A stretch of 64,000 nucleotides of DNA, taken from positions 62,001 to 126,000 of the forward strand of contig NZ_LMEW01000005.1 of assembly GCF_001426525.1 (NCBI RefSeq). Reading direction: 5' to 3'. The notes under the pieces were generated by a model. The model saw only the letters and a list, made by a program, of their open reading frames with translations. It ran no database searches and was not told the DNA's origin. This document shows positions 41,777 through 52,675 of the stretch, piece by piece (positions within the stretch are counted from its first letter, which is position 1; each line of letters begins with the position of its first letter). The translations under genes and the position numbers were made by a program. The stretch is from Massilia sp. Root133 (lineage in GTDB: Bacteria > Pseudomonadota > Gammaproteobacteria > Burkholderiales > Burkholderiaceae_D).

Positions 41777-42537
41777 ATGGACCAGGAACCCGCCAAACGC
41801 GACATGGTCGCGGGCCTCGACAAGGGGCTGCAAGTCATCGAGGCGTTCGACCAGGAGCGCTCGCGCCTGACGATCGCCGAGGTGGCCGAACGCACGGGCC
41901 TCACGCGCGCGGCCGCGCGGCGCTATCTGCTCACGCTGACCGCGCTGGGCTATATGCGGCACGAGAACAAGCAGTTCACGCTGACGCCCAAGATCCTGCG
42001 CCTCGGCCAGTCGTACCTGCATTCGGCGCGGCTGCCGCGCATCGCGCAACCGCTGCTGTACCGGCTCGCGTACGCGCTGGGCGAGGCGGCGTCCGTCGGC
42101 GTCCTGGACCACGACGACCTCGTGTGCGTGGCCGCCGTCAGCGCGGGCCAGCTGATTTCCGCGACCTTGCAGCCGGGCACGCGCGTGCCGGCGTACTGCA
42201 CGGCGAACGGGCGCATGCTGCTCGCGAGCCTGCCGCCGGAGGCGTCCGACCGTTTCCTCGCGCGCGCGACGCCGGAGCCCATCACGTCGCACACGATCGT
42301 CGACCGCGCGCGACTCGGCGAGGAGATCGCGCGGGCCCGCGAGCGGGGCTATGCCGTCGTCGACCAGGAACTGGAACTGGGCCTGCGCACGATCGCGGTG
42401 CCCGTCCGGAACTTCCGCGGCGACGTGGTGGCCGCGATGAACATCAGCGTGCACGCGGCCCGCATGAGCGTGGAGCAGATGGTCGAGCGCTGCCTGCCGG
42501 CCCTCATCCAATACCAGGTCGAGCTCAACGCCTTGCT

Positions 42538-42541
<4 letters not shown>
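41777..42541 (+). CDS. IclR-family regulator of the PcaR/PcaU/PobR group
   Basis: 254 aa. Winged helix N-terminus (KGLQVIEAFDQERSRLTIAEVAERTGLTRAAARRYLLTL) and IclR effector domain, with the subgroup hallmarks GEAASVGVLDHDDLVCVAAV, PAYCTANGRMLLA and ERGYAVVDQELELGLRTIAVPV. Members sense protocatechuate, 4-hydroxybenzoate or beta-ketoadipate and activate pca or pob genes. It is divergent from pcaH across a three-copy operator, so it most likely controls pcaHGBCD and itself. Its stop shares the CTAG with the stop of the convergent AraC gene. Confidence 0.92.
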
Positions 42542-44664
<2,123 letters not shown>

Positions 44665-44677
44665 CGGCCGCGTACGT

Positions 44678-47395
44678 TCACAGGCGCTCGATCGCGAGGT
44701 TCGACAGCACGGCCTCGCCGGCCGCCGGCACGAAGTCGAGCCGCAGGCTGCCGTCCGTCACCTCGACGTCGAACGCGCGCTCGATCGCCGTCGCGGGGGC
44801 GCCCGCCGCCGCCACGATGTCCAGGTCGGCGATCCGCGTCGTGCCGCCGGCGTCCACGCGGAATCGTCGCGCGCCCGGCTGCGCCTCGCGGTCCGGCTCG
44901 AGGAAACCCAGCCGGACGCGGTAGCGGCCATCCGGCAGCGGAATGCGGTAGCCGAACGTGCCATGCCGTACCGCCGCCCACAGCGCGGCATCGCGCGCAT
45001 CGGCGACGTTCGCGACCCGTACGCCGAAGCGGGGGCCGTAGGGCGAATCGAGTTCCAGCGGCGTTCCCTGGCCGCCCGTGAAAAAGTTGTCCGATCCGTA
45101 ACGATGGCCGGACGCCGACACGAGCCCGGTGGCGATCTGGCCCGCCGCCAGGTAGACGTTGCGCGCATTGTCCGGCGCCAGCGTCCACTGCACCGTGTCG
45201 ACGACGGTGGCGCCGCCGTGCATGCCGCGGGCTTCCAGCCGGTTGGTCCCTTCGTCCAGCGTGACGTGCGCGAACACGCAGGTGCGCTGCGGGCAGTCGG
45301 CCGCGGCGCGCGTACCGATCGCGCGGCCGTTCAGCAGCAGATGGACGGTAGCCGCATTCGAATAGACGCGCACGTCGGTCGTGCGGTAGGCGCGCTCCGT
45401 ATAGCGGCGCCCCGTGATGTACGTGACGGGCGCGGAGCTCCAGTTGGCCTTGTAGAACCAGAACGGGTCCTTGCGCGTCGCGCGGTCGAAGGTGACGAGG
45501 CCTTTCGTGTTGGTGCCGCCGATGTCGCCTTCGTGGCGGGTGCCGGAGCCGAAATCGAACATCGACCAGACGAACGTGCCCCACAGGTAGTCGCGCCTGG
45601 CCAGCGCCGCGTAGATCTGCTCGTGCACATGGCTCGCGTAGCCCTCCGGCTGCCAGACGACGCGGGTGCGGCCGTGCATGTCCATGCTGCCCACCAGGCC
45701 GCCGAGCGGGTTGTCGGTCTGGTGCGACAGGGCCGCGCCGGCGCCGTATTCGGACACGCCGAGGGGCTGCGCCGGATACTTCGCGTGGAAACGGTCGAGC
45801 GCCGCGCCGAACGCAGCGCCGCCGCCGGGGTAGTACCACAGGTGGTAGCGGTTCACGGCCCAGATGTCGGTGATGCCGCCGGTCGGCAGCACCGGGAACA
45901 TCGGGCCGACGATCGGATAATCCTCGTTGAAGTCCGCGAGCGTCGTCGGGCGGCCCGGGTCCTCCTGCTTCGCCAGCGCGTGCAGGCGGCGCAGGACCGG
46001 CGTCACGGTGTCGGCGCCGCGGCACGTGCCGCCCATCGCGACTTCGTTGGCGATCGACCACATGGCGATGCCGGGGTGGTTGTACTGCTGGCGCACCATC
46101 TCGCGCAGTTGCTCGTCGAGATTGTCGAGGAAGGCCGGCGGGATGGGTGCGCCCGCCTTGCAGTCCGCCGGCGTCAGGCTGCGTTCGACGAAGGGCAGCT
46201 CCGACCACACGACGAGACCGAGCCGGTCGGCCTCGTCGTAGGCGTGGGCGGCATGCGGGTAGTGGGCCAGCCGGACGGCATTCGCGCCCATCTCGCGCAC
46301 AAGGGCCAGGGACGCGTCGATCTCGCGCGGTCCGATGGCCCAGGCCTTGTCCTGCCAGTCCTGGTGCAGGTTCACGCCGTGCAGGCGCAGCGGGCGGCCG
46401 TTCAGGAACAGGCCGGCCTGCGCGTCGAAGCGGTATTGGCGGATGCCGAACGGCTGTTCGACCCGGTCGAGCAGGCGGCCGGCGCGATCGACCAGGTCTA
46501 CGCGCAGGCGGTACAGGTAGGGATCGTCCACGCCCTGCCACACATGGGGGCGGGCGACGTCCAGGGCCAGCTCGGCGCGGGCGCGCGCTGCGGCGGGCAC
46601 CGTCCGGCGTGCCGCCGCCACGGTCCGGCCGGCCGTGTCGACCAGGGCAGCGCGCAGTGTCAGGCCGGTGCGCTGCGTTCGGTCGTCCTCGACGTCGGCG
46701 CGCACGCGCAGCCGTGCGCGGGCTGGCGAGAGCGTGATCGTGTCGGCATACACGCCGCCGGCGCCGTGGTCGCCCAGCGCGAGGTGCGCGCGCGCAGGCG
46801 TTTCGATCAGGGACACGCCGCGGTACAGGCCCCCCGCCATGTTGAAGTCGCCGCCCAGCGGCGCGACGGCAGTCGGATCGTCGCCGTGCAGCGGCGTGCT
46901 GTTGTCGACCTTGACCAGCAGGACGTTGCGTCCGGCGGCGAGCTTGCCGGTGACGTCGAAGCGGAACGCCGTGAACGCGCCCCGGTGGCGGCCGAGGTAG
47001 CTGCCGTTCAGCCACACGTCGGCAACGATGCTCGCGCCGTCGAATTGCAGCCAGGCGTTCGCGGGTGCGGTGTGCCGTTCGAATGCGAGGCGATACCAAC
47101 CGCGCCCGCGCTTGTAGGGCTTGCTGTCCGGGCCGGTCTGCGCCGTACTCGCGGCGTCGGACCGATTCCACGTGTGCGGCAGGACGACGGATGTCCAGCC
47201 GGTGCCGTCCGCGGCGACGGCGGCCGCGTCGGTCAGCGCATCGTCCTGCACGAATTTCCAGCGCTCGGTCAACGGCGTCGTGCGGCGGGCGGCGTCGCCG
47301 GCGGCCGCGCCGCTCGCTCCGCCCTCGCAGGCCAGCAGGGCGGCCAGCGCGATAGCGCGGACCGCAACAGGAAGGCGAAGCATCGCGGTCTTCAT
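44678..47395 (-). CDS. Glycoside hydrolase family 2 exo-glycosidase
   Basis: 905 aa. GH2 layout is complete: sugar-binding jelly roll (RGWYRLAFER, LQFDGASIVADVWLNGSYLGRHRGAF), Ig-like domain, TIM barrel with acid/base Glu451 (MWSIANEVAMGG) and nucleophile Glu549 (PLGVSEYGAGA), and a C-terminal malectin-like domain (PDGRYRVRLGF). The leader ends in LLAC with Cys23, so it may be a lipoprotein facing the periplasm. It probably removes a terminal beta-linked galactose, mannose or glucuronate; the exact sugar is not evident. Last gene of the TonB/GH106 operon; its start overlaps the esterase stop (ATGA). Confidence 0.9.
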   Translation of the reverse strand: MKTAMLRLPVAVRAIALAALLACEGGASGAAAGDAARRTTPLTERWKFVQDDALTDAAAVAADGTGWTSVVLPHTWNRSDAASTAQTGPDSKPYKRGRGWYRLAFERHTAPANAWLQFDGASIVADVWLNGSYLGRHRGAFTAFRFDVTGKLAAGRNVLLVKVDNSTPLHGDDPTAVAPLGGDFNMAGGLYRGVSLIETPARAHLALGDHGAGGVYADTITLSPARARLRVRADVEDDRTQRTGLTLRAALVDTAGRTVAAARRTVPAAARARAELALDVARPHVWQGVDDPYLYRLRVDLVDRAGRLLDRVEQPFGIRQYRFDAQAGLFLNGRPLRLHGVNLHQDWQDKAWAIGPREIDASLALVREMGANAVRLAHYPHAAHAYDEADRLGLVVWSELPFVERSLTPADCKAGAPIPPAFLDNLDEQLREMVRQQYNHPGIAMWSIANEVAMGGTCRGADTVTPVLRRLHALAKQEDPGRPTTLADFNEDYPIVGPMFPVLPTGGITDIWAVNRYHLWYYPGGGAAFGAALDRFHAKYPAQPLGVSEYGAGAALSHQTDNPLGGLVGSMDMHGRTRVVWQPEGYASHVHEQIYAALARRDYLWGTFVWSMFDFGSGTRHEGDIGGTNTKGLVTFDRATRKDPFWFYKANWSSAPVTYITGRRYTERAYRTTDVRVYSNAATVHLLLNGRAIGTRAAADCPQRTCVFAHVTLDEGTNRLEARGMHGGATVVDTVQWTLAPDNARNVYLAAGQIATGLVSASGHRYGSDNFFTGGQGTPLELDSPYGPRFGVRVANVADARDAALWAAVRHGTFGYRIPLPDGRYRVRLGFLEPDREAQPGARRFRVDAGGTTRIADLDIVAAAGAPATAIERAFDVEVTDGSLRLDFVPAAGEAVLSNLAIERL

Positions 47396-48348
47396 TGCGG
47401 CACCAGCTTCGACGCCTGCATCCACTGGACGAAATGCTCGATCCAGTGGTCCGACGTCGTGCCCATGCGGCGCATGCCGAAGCCGTGGTCCCCGGCCGCG
47501 TACACGTGCAGCTCGGCGGATTTGCCGGCCGCGCGCCAGTCCTCGAAGATCGGGATGCTGGCCTGGCCGCGCAGGCCGTCGTCTGCCGCGACCGCGAGAA
47601 ATACGGGCGGTGCATCGCCGGGTACCGGGCGCTTCGAAGCACTGCCGTAGATCACGCCGATGAAATCGGGACGGCTGGCGGCATCGTAGGCGGTGGCGAC
47701 GTCCATTGTCACGCGGCCGCCGGCCGAAAAACCGACCATGCCGATACGCTTCGTATCGATCCCGTAGTCGGCCGCATGCGCGCGCACCCAGCGCAGCGCG
47801 GCGAGCCCGTCGTCCTGCGCCTGCGCCACGGCCGGCGTATCGATGGCGCTGTCCTTGCCATGTTGCGCGATGCCGCCGAAGCGTTTCGCGACGACCTGCA
47901 TGAAAGCGGCTGGATCCTGCGGCGTCGGGTCGAGCCGGTATGCCAGCACGAAGCAGGTGACGCCGCGTTCCGCAAGCCGGCGCGCCACGAGCAGGCCTTC
48001 GTTGTCGAACGACAGGCTGAGGAAGGCCCCGCCGGGCGCGATCACCAGCGCCGTACCGTTGGCCTGGCCGGGCGGCGGCAGCACCGGATACAGTGCCGGC
48101 TGCGTCACGTTGCGCAGGGTCGTCTGGCCGAACATGGTCTCCCACATGTCGGTCGCGCGCGAGCCGGCGGCGGACAGGGAAATCGGCGGGATGGACGGGG
48201 CGGGGGCCGGCCGCGGCGGATTGGCTTGCGCCATGCGCACGAAGTCGTCGAGGCCGGACTTGCGGGGCGTGTCCTGTGCGTGCGCGCCCGCGGCGAGCAG
48301 CATGAGGGCGGCCGCGCAGAGCTGGCGGATAGGGATGGAACGGTGCAT
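47392..48348 (-). CDS. Secreted alpha/beta hydrolase (acetyl-esterase-like)
   Basis: 318 aa. Signal peptide ends at AGAHAQ. It has an oxyanion APGGAF, nucleophile Ser208 (GMVGFSAGG), an Asp in AVAADDGLRG and a His in AAGDHGFGM, the arrangement of bacterial acetyl-xylan or carbohydrate esterases (BD-FAE type). In an operon with a rhamnosidase and a GH2 enzyme it probably strips acyl groups from decorated sugars (acetylated or feruloylated glycosides). The gap to the nucleoside-hydrolase-like gene is 21 bp. Confidence 0.87.
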   Translation of the reverse strand: MHRSIPIRQLCAAALMLLAAGAHAQDTPRKSGLDDFVRMAQANPPRPAPAPSIPPISLSAAGSRATDMWETMFGQTTLRNVTQPALYPVLPPPGQANGTALVIAPGGAFLSLSFDNEGLLVARRLAERGVTCFVLAYRLDPTPQDPAAFMQVVAKRFGGIAQHGKDSAIDTPAVAQAQDDGLAALRWVRAHAADYGIDTKRIGMVGFSAGGRVTMDVATAYDAASRPDFIGVIYGSASKRPVPGDAPPVFLAVAADDGLRGQASIPIFEDWRAAGKSAELHVYAAGDHGFGMRRMGTTSDHWIEHFVQWMQASKLVPQ

Positions 48349-48369
48349 GTCGTCTCCTTGTCGTTGTCG

Positions 48370-49251
48370 TCAGGCGCGTCTTGCGTGCGCGCGCAGCAGG
48401 GCGGTGAAATCGGCGAAGTTGAGTTGCGGGTCGAGCGAATGCGCCATGCGGATCTCGCGGCCCCCGACCGTGCGCGTGATGAAGGGCGTCGCGGCGGGAT
48501 CGAACGCCGTCGCGGTAACGAGGGGACTGTCGCCGAACGTCAGCGTGCCGCCGAGGCGCACGAACGGCGGCAGGTGGCGGTACTGGTCGACGAGCCAGCG
48601 CGCGAGCGGCGACAGCGGCGCGACCTCGGCATTCAGGGTCGCGACCGACACCTGGAAGCGCCGGTATTCCTCGGCGGGGATCTGCAGGAGCGGAATCCGT
48701 GTTTCCTCGAGCACGAAGCGGGCCGCGGCGACGTCGGTCGCCAGGTTGTATTCGGCGCCGTCGTCCCCGGCAGCCGTCCCGCCGATCCACACGAGACGCA
48801 TGCGTGCCGCGATCGCCGGCTGCAGGCGCAGCGCGGCCGCCACGTTCGTCAGCGGACCGCCGCACGCGAGGACGAGCGGCAGCGGATCGTCGCGCAGGGC
48901 CGCGTCGACGATCGCCTGCGCGGCGCCGTCCGCCACGACCGGCGGACGCTGGCCGGGCCCGGCCAGCCGCAGCAGCGCGCGTGCGCGCCGCGCCCCGTCC
49001 TGTGCCGTGCCCTCCGGATCGAGACCGGCCATGCGCGCCAGCCTGGGGTCCAGCGCGGACGCCGTCACGAGCACGGTGCGCGTCGCCGGTGCCAGCAACT
49101 GGTGCGCCAGGGCGACGAGGCCGTCGGGATCGCCGGCGAAGTCGTTGTCGACGATGACGCGGGCCAGAGGACGCTGGACGATGCCCGGCCGGCCCAGGGC
49201 CTGCGCGAGCGGCAGGGCCGCGAGGCAGCCCAGCAGGTGGCGCCGCTTCAT
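48370..49251 (-). CDS. Nucleoside-hydrolase-like protein (inosine/uridine-preferring family) with export signal
   Basis: 293 aa. After a twin-arginine-like leader (MKRRHLLGCLAALPLAQAL) comes the family's calcium-binding Asp cluster DNDFAGDPDG (Asp35, 37, 41, 43), a variant of the usual D-x-D-x-x-x-D-D. Later blocks ACGGPLTNVAAAL and EYNLATDVAAARFVL also match. True nucleoside hydrolases are mostly cytosolic; exported relatives inside sugar operons act on other N- or O-ribosides or have unknown substrates. The start at 49251 overlaps the GH106 stop (ATGA). Confidence 0.8.
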   Translation of the reverse strand: MKRRHLLGCLAALPLAQALGRPGIVQRPLARVIVDNDFAGDPDGLVALAHQLLAPATRTVLVTASALDPRLARMAGLDPEGTAQDGARRARALLRLAGPGQRPPVVADGAAQAIVDAALRDDPLPLVLACGGPLTNVAAALRLQPAIAARMRLVWIGGTAAGDDGAEYNLATDVAAARFVLEETRIPLLQIPAEEYRRFQVSVATLNAEVAPLSPLARWLVDQYRHLPPFVRLGGTLTFGDSPLVTATAFDPAATPFITRTVGGREIRMAHSLDPQLNFADFTALLRAHARRA

Positions 49252-52200
49252 TGGCGCACCTTCAGCGTGACGGGCCCGATCAGGCCGGACGGCCGCAGCG
49301 GCGCGTCGGCCTTGTACGTGGGCGCGGCCGTGAACGTGACCTTCGTGGCGCCCGGCTGGGCGTCGCCGATCAGGCGGTTCACCCACAGGTTGGCGACCCG
49401 CACCTCCACCGTGTTGGCGCCGGCGACGACGAGCGAACCCACGTCGACCTCGTACGGCGGCTTCCACGCGATGCCCGCGGGCTTGCCGTTGACGAGGACT
49501 TCGGCCACGTCGCCGACCCGGCCCAGGTCGAGCTTCATCGGCGTGCCCGGCGTCACGCCTGGCGGCAGCGTGAAGGTGTGCGTATAGACCGACGTCCCCG
49601 AGAAGTACCTGACTTGCGGATCGGCGCTGGCGGCGAGCGACCCGGTCGTGCCGTGCGTGACCGCGGCCGGTGCCGCGAGGCCGTCGAAGCGGATCGCCCA
49701 GTCCCCGGCCAGCGTGGCGGCCTCGGACCACGACGGCGTCTTGACGGTGACGGCCGGCGCGGCGGCCGGCCGGCGGAACACGACGAACACGGCATCGTTC
49801 GCGCCCAGCGCCAGCGGCACGACGGTCGCGCCCTGGTCCGTACGATAACTCGCGGGTTCGGTACGGCCCGTGTCCGCATGCCAGAATTCGGCCGCCTTGC
49901 CGCGCACGTTGAAGCGGGCTTCCGTGTTCACGGCCTTGCCGGAACGGTTGGTGACGAAGTACACGTCGCCGTCGGCCAGCTTGCGGTGGACGAACAGCAG
50001 CGGCGTATCGGTGCTCTGGACGCTGAAGTCCGGCTTCCGGCCGGCCTGCGCCAGCGCGGCTTCCACGTCGCGGCCGGCCACCACGCGGCCCTTGCCGACG
50101 CGGGTGACGGGCGCGCCGCTCCACATCTGCCTGACGAGCGACGCGAACGCGGCCGGATCGTCGGCCAGGCCGGGCGTGGCGACGGGCGCGGTGCCCACGA
50201 TCGTCGCCCCCTGCGCCGCCAGCGCGTGCAGCCGGCGCAAGGTGGCGACGGTCATGCGCGCGCTCGACCCGCCCAGGTACAGCACGCGGTAGCGCGCGCC
50301 GCTGGCCGACACGAGGTCGCCGTCCTTCACCGACAGCCGCTGCAGCAGGGCGTCCGCGTTGACGAAGTCGTAGGCGTAGCGGCGCGGTGCGTCCGCCGGC
50401 TGGCCGTGCCTGTACAGGGCGACGAGCGGTGCTTCCTCGCCGTAGAAATAGGCGACGTCGGCGTAGAAACGGCCCTGCTGCAGCATCCAGCTGCTGCGCG
50501 CCATGTAGTCGACCCATGGCCGCGCCATGCCGGCCCACGTCTCGTTGCGGTTGAAATACTGGCCGAAGATGGCCAGCGACAGGCCGGGCTTCCGGTCGTC
50601 GTCCAGCGGCTGGTGCACCGACGTGTGGATGACCGGGAGGTTCACGCCGCTGGCGAATTCCATGTCGATCATCGGGCGCAGGTCGCTCGGCGCGAACGCC
50701 CACGGCGCCATCGCGCTCGTCATGGATTCCGCGGCGACGAGGTTCTGGCCATAGATGTGCGACACCGAGGCGGCGCCGCGCATGTCGGCGATCGCGGTCG
50801 GGTTCGGGCCGAACTCGGGGCGGTACGTCCACATCGCGGCCATCGGGACGTTCGCGTGGCTGCGCATCGCCATGTCGTCGCCCAGCGTGACGCGCGCGCT
50901 TTCCAGCGCTTCGCCGTACACCTTCAGGCCGTGTTCGCGCGCGACGGCGGCCACCGTGCCATAGTGTTCGCCGGCCATCAGGTCGGCGAGGGTGCGGCGC
51001 CAGTCGTACAGGAAGGCGTCGGTGCGGGCACGGGTGCCGATGACGACGCCCGTCAGCGCCGGCAGCCACGGGCGCGCGTCGTAGCCGCGCAGGCGCCGGA
51101 ACTGTTCCAGCAGGCGCGGCGTCCAGTTCGACGACCCGACTTCGATCGAGTCCGTCACGATGGCGCGCACGCCATGCGCGCCGACGAGGTCCTTGCCGGC
51201 CGCCTGTTCGTACTTTGCCAGATAGGTGTCCAGGTAGCGTCGCACCGCGTCGCCGTCGTACTTGTCGACCTCGAGGCCCGTCGCTTCCTTCGTGGCCGGG
51301 TGGTTTTCCGTTCCCGTGAGCGACCACGCGAGGCGCACGATCTTCCAGGTGCCGGGCGGCGGCGTCCAGTCCAGCGTGCCGTCGGCGCGCACCTTGCCGG
51401 TGAGGTCGACGATGGCGGCCGGGTCGACGCCGGCCTCGCGCGGGTCGAGACCCGCATCCAGCGCGAAATAGTCGTCGGCGGTCGCGAAGCCGGCCTTGGC
51501 CTCGAACTGGCTGACCTTCGGCTCGCCCGACAGGACCAGTTGCGCGAGGCGCAGTCCCTTGGCCTGGCCGATTGCACCGAACGGCCCCGTGTCGGCGCCC
51601 GCCACGGGCATGAACTGGGGGTTCGGCACGGGCGGCTTCGCGCTGACCACGACGCGGAAACGGGCCGCCGTCAGCGGGGCGAAGCCCGCGCTGGCGGGCA
51701 CCCCGGCCAGCGCGAGGTCCGCGACCTTGCGCCAGCGCGTCCCGTCCGCGCTCGCTTCCAGCACGGCCTGGTACGCCGAGCCCTCGAACATCGACCCCGC
51801 GCCCGGCGCGAAGATCGTGGCCGAGCGGATGGTCTGCGGTGCCGGATAGTCCAGCGTGACGATGACCGGGCGGTCGGCCGTGGGCGCCGCGAGTTCGGCC
51901 GCAGCCTCTTCGGTCGCCGCCGCCAGCTTGCGCGCGTCGAGGGCCAGGTCGCCGGCGCGGATGGCGGGGGGCGGGAGTGCGGCTGCGTCGACCGGATACG
52001 CGTAGACGGCGATGTCGCCGCCCGTGCGCGCGAGCGCCTCGGGGCTCGGCCGCTGGCCCATGATGTCCGGCTGGACGAACAGATCCTGGAACGGTCCCGT
52101 CGTGCGCGGCGCGGCGGGCAGGGGCGCCGCCAGCGGCTTGCCGCCGTCGACGGTGGTCTCGCTCCACACCAGCTTCTTCATGCCGTCCTCGGGCCGTACC

Positions 52201-52595
52201 CACGGGCCGCCCGTCTCGCTCCAGCCGGGCGACGCGGCGATGCCGAATTCCAGGCCGTGGCGTTCCGCCTCCTGCGCGGCGAAGCGGAACGCGTCCGCCC
52301 ATTCGGGACTCATGTACGGCAGGCGCTTCGGCACCAGTTGGGGCGTCATCATCTCGGCGTCGAAATTCTGCAGGCCGCCGAGGCCCGACTTTGCCATCCA
52401 GTCGATGTCCTTCGCGATGCCGTCCTTGGTGATGTTCCCGTTCAGCCAGTGCCACCACACGCGGGGGCGGGCGCTTTGCGGGGGATTGTCGAAGCCGGAT
52501 GCGACCGGGTCGGCGGCCGCCCATGCGGGTGCGGACAGGCAGGCGAGGGCGGCGGCGGCGGCAATCAGGCGCAGGGGTTGAATGTGTGCGGACAT
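49248..52595 (-). CDS. Glycoside hydrolase family 106-like alpha-L-rhamnosidase
   Basis: 1115 aa. Signal peptide ends near APAWAA. The N-terminus FDNPPQSARPRVWWHWLNGNITKDGIAKDI is the recognisable opening of GH106, followed by SETGGPWVRPEDGMKKLVW, a carbohydrate-binding discoidin-like insert, the central catalytic barrel (VGSSNWTPRLLEQFRRLRGYD, TYRPEFGPNPTAI) and C-terminal beta domains. GH106 enzymes remove terminal alpha-L-rhamnose, the sugar of rutinosides and neohesperidosides, which suits a flavonoid-glycoside island. It follows the TonB receptor by 80 bp that hold a hairpin. Confidence 0.88.
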   Translation of the reverse strand: MSAHIQPLRLIAAAAALACLSAPAWAAADPVASGFDNPPQSARPRVWWHWLNGNITKDGIAKDIDWMAKSGLGGLQNFDAEMMTPQLVPKRLPYMSPEWADAFRFAAQEAERHGLEFGIAASPGWSETGGPWVRPEDGMKKLVWSETTVDGGKPLAAPLPAAPRTTGPFQDLFVQPDIMGQRPSPEALARTGGDIAVYAYPVDAAALPPPAIRAGDLALDARKLAAATEEAAAELAAPTADRPVIVTLDYPAPQTIRSATIFAPGAGSMFEGSAYQAVLEASADGTRWRKVADLALAGVPASAGFAPLTAARFRVVVSAKPPVPNPQFMPVAGADTGPFGAIGQAKGLRLAQLVLSGEPKVSQFEAKAGFATADDYFALDAGLDPREAGVDPAAIVDLTGKVRADGTLDWTPPPGTWKIVRLAWSLTGTENHPATKEATGLEVDKYDGDAVRRYLDTYLAKYEQAAGKDLVGAHGVRAIVTDSIEVGSSNWTPRLLEQFRRLRGYDARPWLPALTGVVIGTRARTDAFLYDWRRTLADLMAGEHYGTVAAVAREHGLKVYGEALESARVTLGDDMAMRSHANVPMAAMWTYRPEFGPNPTAIADMRGAASVSHIYGQNLVAAESMTSAMAPWAFAPSDLRPMIDMEFASGVNLPVIHTSVHQPLDDDRKPGLSLAIFGQYFNRNETWAGMARPWVDYMARSSWMLQQGRFYADVAYFYGEEAPLVALYRHGQPADAPRRYAYDFVNADALLQRLSVKDGDLVSASGARYRVLYLGGSSARMTVATLRRLHALAAQGATIVGTAPVATPGLADDPAAFASLVRQMWSGAPVTRVGKGRVVAGRDVEAALAQAGRKPDFSVQSTDTPLLFVHRKLADGDVYFVTNRSGKAVNTEARFNVRGKAAEFWHADTGRTEPASYRTDQGATVVPLALGANDAVFVVFRRPAAAPAVTVKTPSWSEAATLAGDWAIRFDGLAAPAAVTHGTTGSLAASADPQVRYFSGTSVYTHTFTLPPGVTPGTPMKLDLGRVGDVAEVLVNGKPAGIAWKPPYEVDVGSLVVAGANTVEVRVANLWVNRLIGDAQPGATKVTFTAAPTYKADAPLRPSGLIGPVTLKVRQ

Positions 52596-52630
52596 GGCGT
52601 GGTTCGTCGTGGGTCTTCCATCAATGGGAA

Positions 52631-52660
52631 CGCGGCCGGACGCCAGGCGTCGCGGCCGCG
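52631..52660 (-). other. Intercistronic hairpin between TonB receptor and GH106 genes
   Basis: Inner stem GACGCC-a-GGCGTC (52639-52651) inside CGCGGCC / GGCCGCG arms. No T-run follows. It may lower expression of the downstream genes relative to the receptor or protect the receptor mRNA. Confidence 0.45.
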
Positions 52661-52675
52661 CGGGACATCATGCGG

